Assembly (NCBI RefSeq): GCF_000337795.1
Contig: NZ_AOLP01000009.1
Location: 124,001-188,000, forward strand
Source: Haloferax denitrificans ATCC 35960
GTDB taxonomy: Archaea > Halobacteriota > Halobacteria > Halobacteriales > Haloferacaceae
Direction: 5' to 3'
Length of the DNA: 64,000 nt
The position numbers and the translations under genes were made by a program. Below the pieces are notes generated by a model, which searched no databases, had not been told where the DNA came from, and saw only the letters and a program-made list of their open reading frames with translations. Position 1 is the first letter of the stretch, and each line of letters starts with the position of its first letter. Below, one piece after another: positions 8,115-18,232 of this stretch.

Positions 8115-8599
8115 CAGGTCCCTTTGACGAGCGCGACGAAGTCGCGGCAGGCCGTCTTGGGACCGATGACGACGAGCGTGTCGCCGGCTTCGACCATCGC
8201 GTCGCCGCCGGGCGAGGTGATGACCTCGTCGCCGCGCTCGATGGCGATGACGGACGCGCCGGTCGCCTGTCTGAGGTCGGACTCGCGGAGGGTCTTGCCC
8301 GCGATGTCGGAGTCCGCCCCGACTTCGACCCACTCGATGAGCGTGTTGTCGCCCAGAAGCGTCTCGATGGTCTCGGTCTGGACCGGCTGGAAGTACGCGC
8401 CTTCGAGGAGCGTCCCCACCTGCCGGGCGAGCTGGTCGGTGAGTTCGAACAGCTTCTCCGAGTCGCTGTCGGCGCTCGCGCGCCGGAACACCTCTCGCTT
8501 GCCGGTGTTGTGCGTCACGATGATGAGCCGGGAGCCGTCGCCGAGCTCAACCTCGTGTTTCTTCCCGACGCCCGGAAGGTCGCTCTCGTAGACAGTCAT
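8114..8599 (-). CDS. RCK-C (TrkA-C) domain regulator, KhtT-like
   Basis: Soluble 161-residue protein. Residues 1-70 resemble the KhtT N-terminal domain (MTVYESDLPGVGKKHEVEL) and residues 75-160 form a TrkA-C/RCK-C domain, with VIAIERGDEVITSPGGDAMVE and a TLVVIG strand. Such subunits bind nucleotides or ions and gate the partner antiporter. Overlap with the antiporter gene by 4 bases indicates translation as a pair. A 43-base gap separates it from the dolichol-kinase-like gene upstream. Confidence 0.85.
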   Translation of the reverse strand: MTVYESDLPGVGKKHEVELGDGSRLIIVTHNTGKREVFRRASADSDSEKLFELTDQLARQVGTLLEGAYFQPVQTETIETLLGDNTLIEWVEVGADSDIAGKTLRESDLRQATGASVIAIERGDEVITSPGGDAMVEAGDTLVVIGPKTACRDFVALVKGT

Positions 8600-8642
8600 G
8601 ACTCGACGATTAGCGAGCGGACGAAATAAAGCCGCCTTCCGC

Positions 8643-9245
8643 TCAGGCGAGAAGCCAGAGCGTCACCGCGATGGCGGTACAGGCGACCGGCGGAATCGAG
8701 AGGTTGTCGTCGATGACGTAGCCGGCGACGACCGGCTTCGCGCCGTCGGCCAGCGTCGCGCCGGCGGCTCCGGCGGCCGCGGCGAGCCCGCCCGCGACGA
8801 CTCCCGAGACGGGAATCACGAACGGCGCGGCGAGGATGAAACAGACCGCGAACATCGCCGCGAGCGTCCGCGCCGACTTCAGCTCGCCCACCGGCGCGGA
8901 GCCGAGAAGCCCGCTTATCGGGTCGCCGATGGTGAGCATGAGCATCCCCGGCACCGCGATGTGGGGGCCGAACACCAGCGCGACGGCCGTCTGGCTGTAG
9001 ACGTACAGCGCGTAGCCGGCGACGTTGTCCTGTTCGTACTCGCGGGTGAGTTCGTCGTAGATTCCCCACTGGAGACCGCCGAACAGCCGGAGCAGTTCGA
9101 GGACGCTGACGACCGCCGCGAGGAAGACGAACAGATACCCGAGGGTACGCCACTCGACCAGCCCGAGGAGGTACAAAAGCGGCATCCCCGACCCGCTCGC
9201 GTGGACCAGTCGCCGCTTCACCTCGGCGGTGCTCGGTCGCCCCAC
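8643..9245 (-). CDS. Dolichol kinase / CTP-transferase-like membrane protein
   Basis: Polytopic 200-residue protein with about six hydrophobic segments. The N-terminal KRRLVHASGSGMPLLYLLGL and the MLTIGDPISGLLGS segment resemble the dolichol kinase/phosphatidate cytidylyltransferase group, whose members phosphorylate or activate polyprenol lipids at the membrane. In a haloarchaeon this would serve dolichol-linked glycosylation. The start is GTG, 6 bases after glyS, consistent with an operon CBS protein-glyS-this gene. Substrate not provable from sequence. Confidence 0.65.
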   Translation of the reverse strand: MGRPSTAEVKRRLVHASGSGMPLLYLLGLVEWRTLGYLFVFLAAVVSVLELLRLFGGLQWGIYDELTREYEQDNVAGYALYVYSQTAVALVFGPHIAVPGMLMLTIGDPISGLLGSAPVGELKSARTLAAMFAVCFILAAPFVIPVSGVVAGGLAAAAGAAGATLADGAKPVVAGYVIDDNLSIPPVACTAIAVTLWLLA

Positions 9246-9251
9246 GGCGGG

Positions 9252-11036
9252 TTACGCCTCGACGACCTCGTTGTCGTCGAGCACGTCGTCGAACGAGGCG
9301 GTGCCGGCGCGCAGGCCAACGAGCGTTCCGACGAGGTCGTCGACGGGCAGTCGGACCTGCTTGCCGCTGTCGCGCTCGCGGATGGTGACGGTATTCGCGC
9401 CGTCGCCTTCGAGCCCGTCGCGGTCGATGGTGATGCAGAACGGCGTGCCCACCTCGTCCTGCCGGCGGTAGCGCCGACCGATGCTACCGGAGTCGTCGTA
9501 GACGACCGCGAAGCCGGCCGCGCGGAGTTCTTCGGCCACGTCGTCGGCGAGGTCGACCAGCTCGTCGACGTTGCTCACGAGCGGGAAGACGCCGACGTTC
9601 GTCGGCGCGACAGACGGCGAAAGCGAGAGGTAGCTCCGCGCCTCGCCGTCGACCTCGTCGGTCTCGTACGCGTGCGCGAGGAGCGTGTACACCGTGCGGT
9701 CGATACCGAACGAGGGCTCGACCACGTGCGGCGTGATGTGCTCGCCCGCCTCGGTCTGCGTCTCGACCGAGAAGTTGGCCACGTCGGTGTCGACGGTGAC
9801 TTCCTCGCCGTCGATGTCGAGGGTGACCTCGTCGGCGTCGAAGGCGTCGGGGTCGCGCTCGGCGAGCGTCTCCAGCGCCTCTGCCACGTCGGCGGCCTGC
9901 GCGCCGAACTCGGGGCCGAGCGTCGCCATGTCGGGGTCGACGACGGCGCGCTCGACCGTCTTCGGCTCGTCGTACTGCTGGAAGACGGTGAAGTCGTCGT
10001 CGCCGTACTCGCCGTGCTTCGAGAGGTCGTAGTCGCTCCGGTAGGAGAAGCCCGCGATTTCTATCCAGTCGCCGTCGACCTCGCTCTCGGCGTCCCAGCA
10101 GTCCGAGGAGTAGTGGGCGCGCTCGCCCGCGAGGTGCTGGCGGAAGCGGAAGCGATCCATGTCGACGCCGACCGTCTCGTACCACTCCTGGGCGATGCCG
10201 AGGAAGTAGCCGAGCCACGCGTTGCCGATAACGCCGTCTTCGACGGCCTCGCCGATGGTCGTCTCGACGTAGTCGCCGTCGTCGGCCTCCTGTTCGGTCG
10301 CGGGGTACAGAAGCACCTCCACGTCCTCGACCGCCGAAAGGTCGGCCTCGTCGCGCTCGGGGTCGATGAAGTGCTCCAGTTCGGCCTGCGTGAACTCGCG
10401 GGTGCGGACGATGCTCTTCCGCGGCGAAATCTCGTTGCGGTAGGCGCGACCGACCTGCGTCACGCCGAACGGGAGGCTGTTGCGCGCGTACTCCTTGATG
10501 CGCGGGAACTCCACGAAGATGCCCTGCGCCGTCTCGGGCCGGAGGTAGCCCGGCGTCGACGAGCCGGGGCCGATGTTCGTCTCGAACATGAGGTTGAAGT
10601 CCTCGACCGACTGGCCGGCGAGGTCCGCGCCGCAGGTCGGACAGACGAGGCCGAGGTCGGCGATTTTCTCGGCCGCCTCTTCGGGCGACAGCGTCTCGGC
10701 GTCCTCCAGCTCCGAGTTGTCCTCGATGAGGTGGTCCGCGCGGTGGGACTCGCCGCACTCGGCGCACTCGACGAGCATGTCGTCGAAGCCGTCGAGGTGG
10801 CCCGACGCCTCGAAGACGGGCTCGGGCATGATGGTCGGGGCTTCGATTTCGAGGTTGCCCTCCTGGACGGCGAAGCGTTCGCGCCACGCCTCCTCGACGT
10901 TGGACTTCAGGGCCGCGCCCTGCGGGCCGTAGGTGTAGAACCCGCCGACGCCGCCGTAGGCCTCCGAGGAACCGAAGAAGAACCCGCGGCGCTTCGCGAG
11001 TTCGGTGAGCGCGGCGGACTCGTCGCCCTCACTCAT
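9252..11036 (-). CDS. glyS: Glycyl-tRNA synthetase, class II
   Basis: 594-residue dimeric archaeal/eukaryotic-type enzyme. N-terminal FFFGSSEAYGGVGGFYTYGP, the two CxxC pairs (CAEC near residue 94 and CPTC near 135), the class II motif 2 region RNEISPRKSIVRTREFTQAELEHF and motif 3 VVEPSFGIDRTVY are all present. A C-terminal anticodon-binding domain follows with SPSVAPTNVGVFPL. The ATG lies inside the 3' end of the CBS gene (8-base overlap), so the two are coupled. Normal length, no disruptions. Confidence 0.97.
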   Translation of the reverse strand: MSEGDESAALTELAKRRGFFFGSSEAYGGVGGFYTYGPQGAALKSNVEEAWRERFAVQEGNLEIEAPTIMPEPVFEASGHLDGFDDMLVECAECGESHRADHLIEDNSELEDAETLSPEEAAEKIADLGLVCPTCGADLAGQSVEDFNLMFETNIGPGSSTPGYLRPETAQGIFVEFPRIKEYARNSLPFGVTQVGRAYRNEISPRKSIVRTREFTQAELEHFIDPERDEADLSAVEDVEVLLYPATEQEADDGDYVETTIGEAVEDGVIGNAWLGYFLGIAQEWYETVGVDMDRFRFRQHLAGERAHYSSDCWDAESEVDGDWIEIAGFSYRSDYDLSKHGEYGDDDFTVFQQYDEPKTVERAVVDPDMATLGPEFGAQAADVAEALETLAERDPDAFDADEVTLDIDGEEVTVDTDVANFSVETQTEAGEHITPHVVEPSFGIDRTVYTLLAHAYETDEVDGEARSYLSLSPSVAPTNVGVFPLVSNVDELVDLADDVAEELRAAGFAVVYDDSGSIGRRYRRQDEVGTPFCITIDRDGLEGDGANTVTIRERDSGKQVRLPVDDLVGTLVGLRAGTASFDDVLDDNEVVEA

Positions 11037-11883
11037 ACAGCGCCTCCAGCAGGTTGATGTCCCGGACGATGCCGATGAGTTCGTCGCCGGAGACGAGCGG
11101 AATCTGCTCGATGTCCTCGCGAATCATCGTCTGGGCGGCGTCCTTGGCGGTGGCGCGCGTCGGGACGCTCACGAGGTCGTCGGTCATGAACTTCGAGACC
11201 GGTTCGGCCGGAATCTCGACGTTCCGGGTCGGGATGTAGCGGTTGCCGACCGCCTTGATGCCCTCCCACATCCACTCGTCGTCCTGGTTGGCGACCGAGT
11301 CGCCGGTGCCGGCCTCGCCTTCGACGACGCGGGCGACCTCGATGATGTCGACTTCGGTCACGATGCCGGCCAGCGAGGCCTCGTCGTCGAGGACGACCGC
11401 GTACGGCACGTTCGCGTAGAATATCTCGCGCTCGACGATGTGCAGGGGAACGTCGACGTACGTCGTGTTCACGTCGCGGGCGGCGAGGTCGCCGACCTCG
11501 GTCTCGCCGTCGATGTCGCCGCGGGCGATGGCCCGGACCACGTCGGTGACGGTGAGGATGCCCTCGATGGCGTCGCCGTCGACGACGGGGATTCGGCGCG
11601 CGCCCTCCGAGACCATCGTCGCGGCCACGGCTTCGAGGTCGTCGTCGGCGCTCGCGGTCGGCACCTCGCGGACGAGCACCGCCAGCTGGTCCTCGTCGGG
11701 GTGTTCGATGAGGTCCTCCCGAGAGATGAGCCCTCGGTACTTCGTCCCCTCGTCGGTCTCTTTCACCACGGGAACGGAAGAGAACCCACGCTCTTGGAGG
11801 TATTCCAGAACGTCGTCGCGGGTGCCCGGCAGGGACACCGTCACGACCTCCTCGCCGCGGGTCATCGCGTCGGCTACTTTCAT
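11029..11883 (-). CDS. CBS-domain protein with four CBS repeats
   Basis: 284 residues made of two tandem CBS pairs. MKVADAMTRGEEVVTVSLPG opens the first; further repeats begin near SADDDLEAVAATMVSEGARRIPVV, LAARDVNTTYVDVPLH and PVSKFMTDDLVSVPTRATAKDA. CBS pairs bind adenine nucleotides or S-adenosylmethionine and act as energy or metabolite sensors. The partner is unknown; overlap with glyS suggests coexpression with translation functions. The ATG at 11883 was chosen over a longer in-frame extension because the CBS repeat starts at its first codon. Confidence 0.85.
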   Translation of the reverse strand: MKVADAMTRGEEVVTVSLPGTRDDVLEYLQERGFSSVPVVKETDEGTKYRGLISREDLIEHPDEDQLAVLVREVPTASADDDLEAVAATMVSEGARRIPVVDGDAIEGILTVTDVVRAIARGDIDGETEVGDLAARDVNTTYVDVPLHIVEREIFYANVPYAVVLDDEASLAGIVTEVDIIEVARVVEGEAGTGDSVANQDDEWMWEGIKAVGNRYIPTRNVEIPAEPVSKFMTDDLVSVPTRATAKDAAQTMIREDIEQIPLVSGDELIGIVRDINLLEALYE

Positions 11884-12014
11884 ACACCCGCTTTCTTCCC
11901 CCCGCCTAATGTACTCTGCGAACGCTTTCGCCTCGCTGACAGGCGTCCGCCGCGGCTCGCGGGGGTCGGGGACGGGCGATGCGCACACGGCGCAGAAGCA
12001 GAACGGCTCTCGGC

Positions 12015-12599
12015 TCAGTTGCCGTCGTCGGTCTCGCCGTCGCCGTCGCCGCCGTTCGGCGCGTACCGCCGAATCGCGTCGAGGTTGGGGAAGAACTTCT
12101 CGGGGTCGTCGTGTTCGACGACGCCGACGACGGTGCCGTCGAGCTTCTGGAGATAGGAGTACATCCGCCCCTCTTCGACGGCGACGGTCGCACACTCCAG
12201 CGCCTCGCGGAGGTCCCACGCGCCGGCGAGGAAGATAGCGGTCTCGGCGTCCGGTGAGAACAGCGCCGTCACCATGTAGACGCGGCCGTCGTTCTCCGCG
12301 CGGTACACCTCGTACTCGGGGAACGACGTTTCCTCGAACAGGTCGGCGACCGTCTCGGCCTTGTCGCCGGGGATGACGTACGCGAGGCCGAACGCCCCCT
12401 CGTCGCCCTTCCCGCTGGAGGGACCGAACGGGCCGCTGTCGCCCGCGGCGATGCGGACCGTCGTCCACCCCTCGTCCTCGAAGTCGTCGGCCATCGCGGC
12501 CATGTCGTCGAGCGTCGCGCCCCACGCCTCGCGGCGACGGTCCGCCTCGCCGGCGATGCGTTCGACCTCGGGCGTCTCGTCGTCTCCGAGTTCGGCCAT
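12015..12599 (-). CDS. Haloarchaeal conserved protein (possibly DUF7529)
   Basis: Acidic, soluble 194-residue protein. The N-terminal half has helical REAWGATLDDMAAMADDFEDEGW, followed by an alpha/beta region with YVIPGDKAETVADLFEE, a central hydrophobic strand ETAIFLAGAWD and a disordered acidic C-terminus. I recognise it only as a protein conserved among haloarchaea. No catalytic motif is evident. It stands between the CBS gene and a membrane protein, all on the minus strand, with gaps of about 130 and 60 bases. Confidence 0.6.
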   Translation of the reverse strand: MAELGDDETPEVERIAGEADRRREAWGATLDDMAAMADDFEDEGWTTVRIAAGDSGPFGPSSGKGDEGAFGLAYVIPGDKAETVADLFEETSFPEYEVYRAENDGRVYMVTALFSPDAETAIFLAGAWDLREALECATVAVEEGRMYSYLQKLDGTVVGVVEHDDPEKFFPNLDAIRRYAPNGGDGDGETDDGN

Positions 12600-12660
12600 A
12601 CCCGTTCTGGACGACGTATATGGTAAAAGGCATCGAAGGTCGCGGGCGGCCCCGCGTCGG

Positions 12661-13116
12661 TCAGTAGTTGATTTCGAAGACGACTTCCATCGCGTAGGAG
12701 GCCGCGAGGATACAGACCGACGCGAGGAGCAGTTTCACCCCGCTCGACGGCCGCTCGTCGCCGGTCGCCGGTCGCAGTCGCGGCGGCAGTATCGCGTCGA
12801 GGGCGTCTCCGACGAGCTTCTCGACGCCGACGGGCTCGTCGCTCCCCGAGAACAGGCCGCCGTCGGTGCCGCCGTTTCCGCCGTTGCCGCCGTTTCCGTC
12901 TCCGCGCTTCCACGCCGCCTTCGGGCGGACCTTCAGCGACGAGTAGCCGAACATGGCGAACCCGAGAAAGAACATGAGCCACTTCGCGCCGGGCAGTCCG
13001 TTGCCGGCGAGCGTACTCACGACGGCGGTCACGACGAACACCACGCCGGTGAGGGCGACGGCGTAGACCACGGCGTCGATGGCCTTGACGCCGAATCGGC
13101 GTGGGTCGAACTCCAT
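12661..13116 (-). CDS. Haloarchaeal membrane protein (possibly DUF7555)
   Basis: 151 residues. Two hydrophobic helices (about residues 14-37 and 42-58), then a basic KVRPKAAWKRG stretch, a low-complexity GNGGNGG linker, and a third helix near 125-145. Probably an inner-membrane protein of unknown role. Its ATG is 2 bases after the dppF stop, so it may be cotranscribed with the peptide transporter, but nothing else links it to transport. Confidence 0.6.
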   Translation of the reverse strand: MEFDPRRFGVKAIDAVVYAVALTGVVFVVTAVVSTLAGNGLPGAKWLMFFLGFAMFGYSSLKVRPKAAWKRGDGNGGNGGNGGTDGGLFSGSDEPVGVEKLVGDALDAILPPRLRPATGDERPSSGVKLLLASVCILAASYAMEVVFEINY

Positions 13117-13118
13117 GG

Positions 13119-14449
13119 CTATCGGACGAGCGTCTCGAAGACGGTCGCCGGCTCCTCGTACTCGGCGTCGTGGCGGTGACAGAGGCTCAGCCGCCCCCGG
13201 TCGCCGACCGCGAGCTGTTCGGGCCGCTCGTGGTCACAGACGCTTCCGAACTCCTCGCGGAGGTAGGTCCGAGCGGCGTTTTCGTCGTCGTTTTCGGCGT
13301 AGTCGGCGGCCTCGCGGACGTGGGTCATCACGTCCGAAGGCACGTCGAGGTCGCCGAACAGCTCGGGGATGATTTCGTCCATCCCGGCGCGGTGGCTCTC
13401 CCGGCCGAGCAGTTTCCGGACGCGGTCGCTCAGCGAGGGGTCCGCGCGCGAGCGCTCCCGAAGCACCTCGCGGAAGATTTCGATGCGCTCCCAGACGTCG
13501 GGGTCCATGTCCCTGTACGCCGCCGGACGAATCTTCACCGGACAGCGGGTCGAGAACGGACAGCCCGCCGGCGGGTCCCGCGGGCTCGGCGGCGTCCCGC
13601 GAAGGGTGATTCGGTCGCGCTCGACCGTCGGGTCCGGCTCCGGAATCGACGACAACAGCGCGTGGGTGTAGGGGTTCGCCGGCTCGTCGAACAGCTCGTC
13701 GGCCGGGCCGATTTCCATCATGTTGCCGAGGTACATCACGGCGACGCGGTCGCAGATGTGGCGGACGACCGCGAGGTCGTGGGCGATAAACAGGTACGTC
13801 AGCCCGAACTCGTTTTGCAGGTCTTCGAGCAGGTTGAGAATCTTCGCCTGCACGGACACGTCGAGCGCCGACACCGGCTCGTCGAGGATGATGAACTCCG
13901 GTTCGAGCGCGAGCGCGCGGGCGATGCCGATGCGCTGGCGCTGGCCGCCGGAGAACTGGTGGGGGTAGCGGTAGTAGTGCTGTTCCTGCAGTCCGACCGT
14001 TTCGAGCAGTTCGCGGACGCGCTCGCGGCGCTCCGACGGCGTCTTCCAGTCGTGGACGTCGAGCGGCTCGCGGACGATTTCGCCGACGGTCATCCGCTCG
14101 TTGAGGCTCGAATCGGGGTCCTGGAACACCATCTGTACGTCCTTGCGGAACTGCTTGAGGTCGGAGCCGGACAGCGTGGTGATGTCCGTGCCGTTGAGTT
14201 TGACCTCGCCCGCGGTGGCCTCTTCGAGGCGCATCAGCGTGCGGCCGAGCGTGGACTTCCCACAGCCCGACTCGCCGACCAGCCCGAGCGTCTCGCCGCG
14301 CTGGATGTCGAACGAGACGCCGTCGACCGCCTTCACGGGGTTGCTCCCGAGCAGGCCGCCGTCCTCGTAGTAGGTCTTGAGGTCGTTGACCTCAAGGATG
14401 GTCTCTCCGCGCGCCGTCGTGGTTCGCTCTTCTTCCGTGGATGTCGTAC

Positions 14450-14453
<4 letters not shown>
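13119..14453 (-). CDS. dppF: Dipeptide/oligopeptide ABC transporter ATPase, DppF-type
   Basis: 444-residue ABC ATPase. Walker [10 protein letters not shown] near residue 58, Q-loop [13 protein letters not shown], signature [22 protein letters not shown] and Walker [12 protein letters not shown] are intact. The oligopeptide-type C-terminal segment has [12 protein letters not shown], the cysteine cluster seen in DppD/DppF proteins. A C-terminal extension of about 110 residues contains further Cys/His ([19 protein letters not shown]). It hydrolyses ATP at the membrane together with DppD. ATGA overlap with dppD. Confidence 0.93.
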
Positions 14454-15525
<1,072 letters not shown>

Positions 15526-15529
<4 letters not shown>

Positions 15530-16965
15530 GCGCCACCTCCCGTGGCGGCGGCCTCGTCACCGGTGTCCGCCTGCGGGTCGATGGCGTCGCGGATGCCGTC
15601 GCCGAAGGCGTTCAGCCCGGTCACGACCAGCGTGATGAGGAGGCCGGGGACCAGCGAGATGTGCCACGAGGGGCTGGCGACGTACTGCTGGCCGTTGGCG
15701 ATGAGCCGGCCCCACTCGGGGGTCGGCGCGGTGATGCCGAGCCCGAGATACGAGAGCCCGGCGACGCTGATGATGATACCACCGAGACTGAGCGAGGCGT
15801 AGATGAGCATGTAGCTGAACACGTAGGGGGCCATGTGCTTGCGCATGACCTGCGTCGGCGTCTGTCCGAACGACTTCGCGGCGTCGATCCAGTCCTCCTC
15901 GGACACCTGGAGCGCCGGGCCACGTATCGACCGCCAGATGAACGGCCAGTAGACGACGCTGAAGATGAGGATGATGAGCACCGCGCCGTCGTACAACTCC
16001 CTGACCCAGGTGTTCTGGAAGATGACGAGCATCAAGATGAGGACCATGATGACCGGCAACGCCTGTACCGAGTCGGAGACTAACACCGTCGCCAAGTCCG
16101 CCAGCCCCTTGTAGTACGCCGTTATCATGGCCAAGCCGAGTCCGATGAGGCCGGCGATGCCCATGGCGACGACGGCGATGGTCAGGGATATCCTGGCCCC
16201 GAACACCACCTGTGTGAACAGGTCCTTCCCGTTTGTCGCCGTGCCGAACGGATGGAACCTGCCGTAGTCGTCGTACGTCAGCGGCGCGACGTTCTCGTCA
16301 CCCGCGCCCTGCGACCCCGAGCCGAGGTTGGCCTCGCCGACGAGGACTGTCTCGGTGCTCTGGGTGTCTTCGCTCCAGTAGGTGACCTCGTAGTCGTACG
16401 GCTGGAGGATGTTCCGCTCCATCGTGGTCGGCCCGAGCGCGGGCGCGAATACCGCCATGACCACAAACGTGATGACGATAATGAGCCCGAACTTGCCCCA
16501 GGAGTGACCCCGGAAGCGGTTGACCACGTCGTCCCGCGGCGTCCAGTCGACGCGGCGGTAGTGGCGGCGGAACCGGGTGTAGCCGTTCCACGCCCACGCC
16601 AGCACCGCGAAGGCGTACGCGTAGACGAACGCGACGCGGATGACCCACGCGACCGCGGGCGAGAGCCCGAGGAAGGTGTTCTCGTAGCCCGTGCCGTTCC
16701 AGTAGCCCTGGTTCGGAATCACGTCGCGGGAGACGAGCGTCGGAACCGCGTCGAACGCCGCCTGAAGCGATTGGACGGCGGACGCGCCGGGGTCGCCCGG
16801 GAGGAGGTTGACGACCACGCCGGCGACGGCGCCGACGACTTGGAGGATAGCGCCCAGCTCGACGCCGATGAGGACGGCACCGACGGCGGCCCAAATCAGC
16901 GCTGGCTGGGGGTTCTCAGCGACTCGTTGTCGGAGCGGAATCTCGGTTTCGGTTGTCGTGCTCAC
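15526..16965 (-). CDS. dppC: Dipeptide/oligopeptide ABC transporter permease, DppC-type
   Basis: 479-residue membrane protein, longer than bacterial DppC because of an N-terminal region with additional hydrophobic segments and a periplasmic loop (FGTATNGKDLFTQV precedes the permease core). The core has the usual permease helices and an EAA-type cytoplasmic loop (IDAAKSFGQTPTQVMRKH). With DppB it forms the channel for peptide import. It is 6 bases downstream of dppB and overlaps dppD. Confidence 0.92.
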
Positions 16966-16971
16966 TGTGAT

Positions 16972-18021
16972 TCACCCGTCGTACCCGACGCGCGGGTCGA
17001 TAATCGTGTACAGGAAGTCCTGAAGGATGTTCGTGCCGACCAGGATGAGGATGAAGATGAACATCAGCGTCCCGATGAGCGGCAGGTCCCCGTTGATGGC
17101 GGCGTTGAAGAACAGCCACCCGAGGCCGTTGATGGCGAAGACCGTCTCGACGAACACCGACCCGCCGAGAAGCAGGAACGCCTCACCCGTGATGATGGGC
17201 ACGAGCGGGATGAGCGCGTTCCGGAAGATGTGCTTCCAGACGAGCGAGCGCCCGGAGACGCCCTTCGCGCGGGCGGTCTCGACGTAGTTCGAGTTGATGG
17301 TTTCGAGGACGGCGGTGCGGCCGATACGCATCTCGTTGCCCATCGACGCCGACCCGAGGACCAGCGCCGCCGGGGCGATCTGCTTCGTCGCCCGGATGAA
17401 CGACTCGGTCCACCCGCCGGGGTCGGCGAGGAACTGCTCGACCGGCGATTGGAAGAAGCCGAGCGCCGGGGGCGTGACGACGTTCGTCCTGACGATCCAC
17501 GTCTGCCACGTGAACAGGCCGTTCGTCCACGTCCCGAGCTGTGAGAGGGCCGTGACGAGCATGATTGCCAGCCAGAAGTTCGGCATCGCACGCCAGACGA
17601 TTCCGCCGAAGGAGGCGACGTAGTCGGAGGGCGTGTTCGGGTTCAATCCGGCGTAGAAGCCGAGCGGAATCCCGACGAACAGCGCGATGAGCACCGACCA
17701 GAAGCCGAGCCAAATCGTCCGGGGCGCGTAGATTTCGATGAGTTCGTACGCGGTCGTCCCGGGCGCGATGACCCACGACTGGCCGAGTTGGAAGGTGAAC
17801 AGCTCGTACATGAAGTCGAGGTACTGACTCCAGAGCGGCTGGTTCAATCCGAGGTTCGTTCGAATCTGTTCTGCCGCCTGCGGGTTGTATTGCGTCCCCA
17901 GAATCGCCGACACGGGGTCGAGCGGCCCCAGGCGGATGAGGGCAAACGTAATCGTCGTCCCGAAGATGACGACAGGAATCGACATCAGTACCCTGCGGAG
18001 GAAGTACTGCCATCGACTCAT
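16972..18021 (-). CDS. dppB: Dipeptide/oligopeptide ABC transporter permease, DppB-type
   Basis: 349-residue permease. N-terminal WQYFLRRVLMSIPVVIFGTTI is the usual first helix of DppB; TFALIRLGPLDPV, the EAA loop (NYVETARAKGVSGRSLVWKHIFRNALIPLV) and the final helices follow. First gene after the substrate-binding gene, separated by 211 bases that contain an AT-rich TTACAATAAT 30 bases before its start and so may hold a second promoter. No RNA gene is seen in the gap. Confidence 0.93.
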   Translation of the reverse strand: MSRWQYFLRRVLMSIPVVIFGTTITFALIRLGPLDPVSAILGTQYNPQAAEQIRTNLGLNQPLWSQYLDFMYELFTFQLGQSWVIAPGTTAYELIEIYAPRTIWLGFWSVLIALFVGIPLGFYAGLNPNTPSDYVASFGGIVWRAMPNFWLAIMLVTALSQLGTWTNGLFTWQTWIVRTNVVTPPALGFFQSPVEQFLADPGGWTESFIRATKQIAPAALVLGSASMGNEMRIGRTAVLETINSNYVETARAKGVSGRSLVWKHIFRNALIPLVPIITGEAFLLLGGSVFVETVFAINGLGWLFFNAAINGDLPLIGTLMFIFILILVGTNILQDFLYTIIDPRVGYDG

Positions 18022-18232
18022 GGCATCACCTCGCAGACCGTTCGAGCGGACATTATTGTAAGGGTTTACTGAGTGGTATGGTTATGTCTTGCGCTTCGAA
18101 TTCCCAATACTGCTGTTTCAGCAACTCTACCGCCGGATTATGCCACATAGTAGCGACTAACTATACGCTTGTCAAAAATATCCGGGAGTTCGATTTAGAC
18201 GGGACGTGGGGACGTGCCCGTGTTCCCCGGCG

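Noticed and set aside
18022-18232. Possible small RNA or tRNA between dppB and dppA
   Set aside because: No cloverleaf or conserved tRNA boxes could be found; only a weak hairpin next to the dppA stop.
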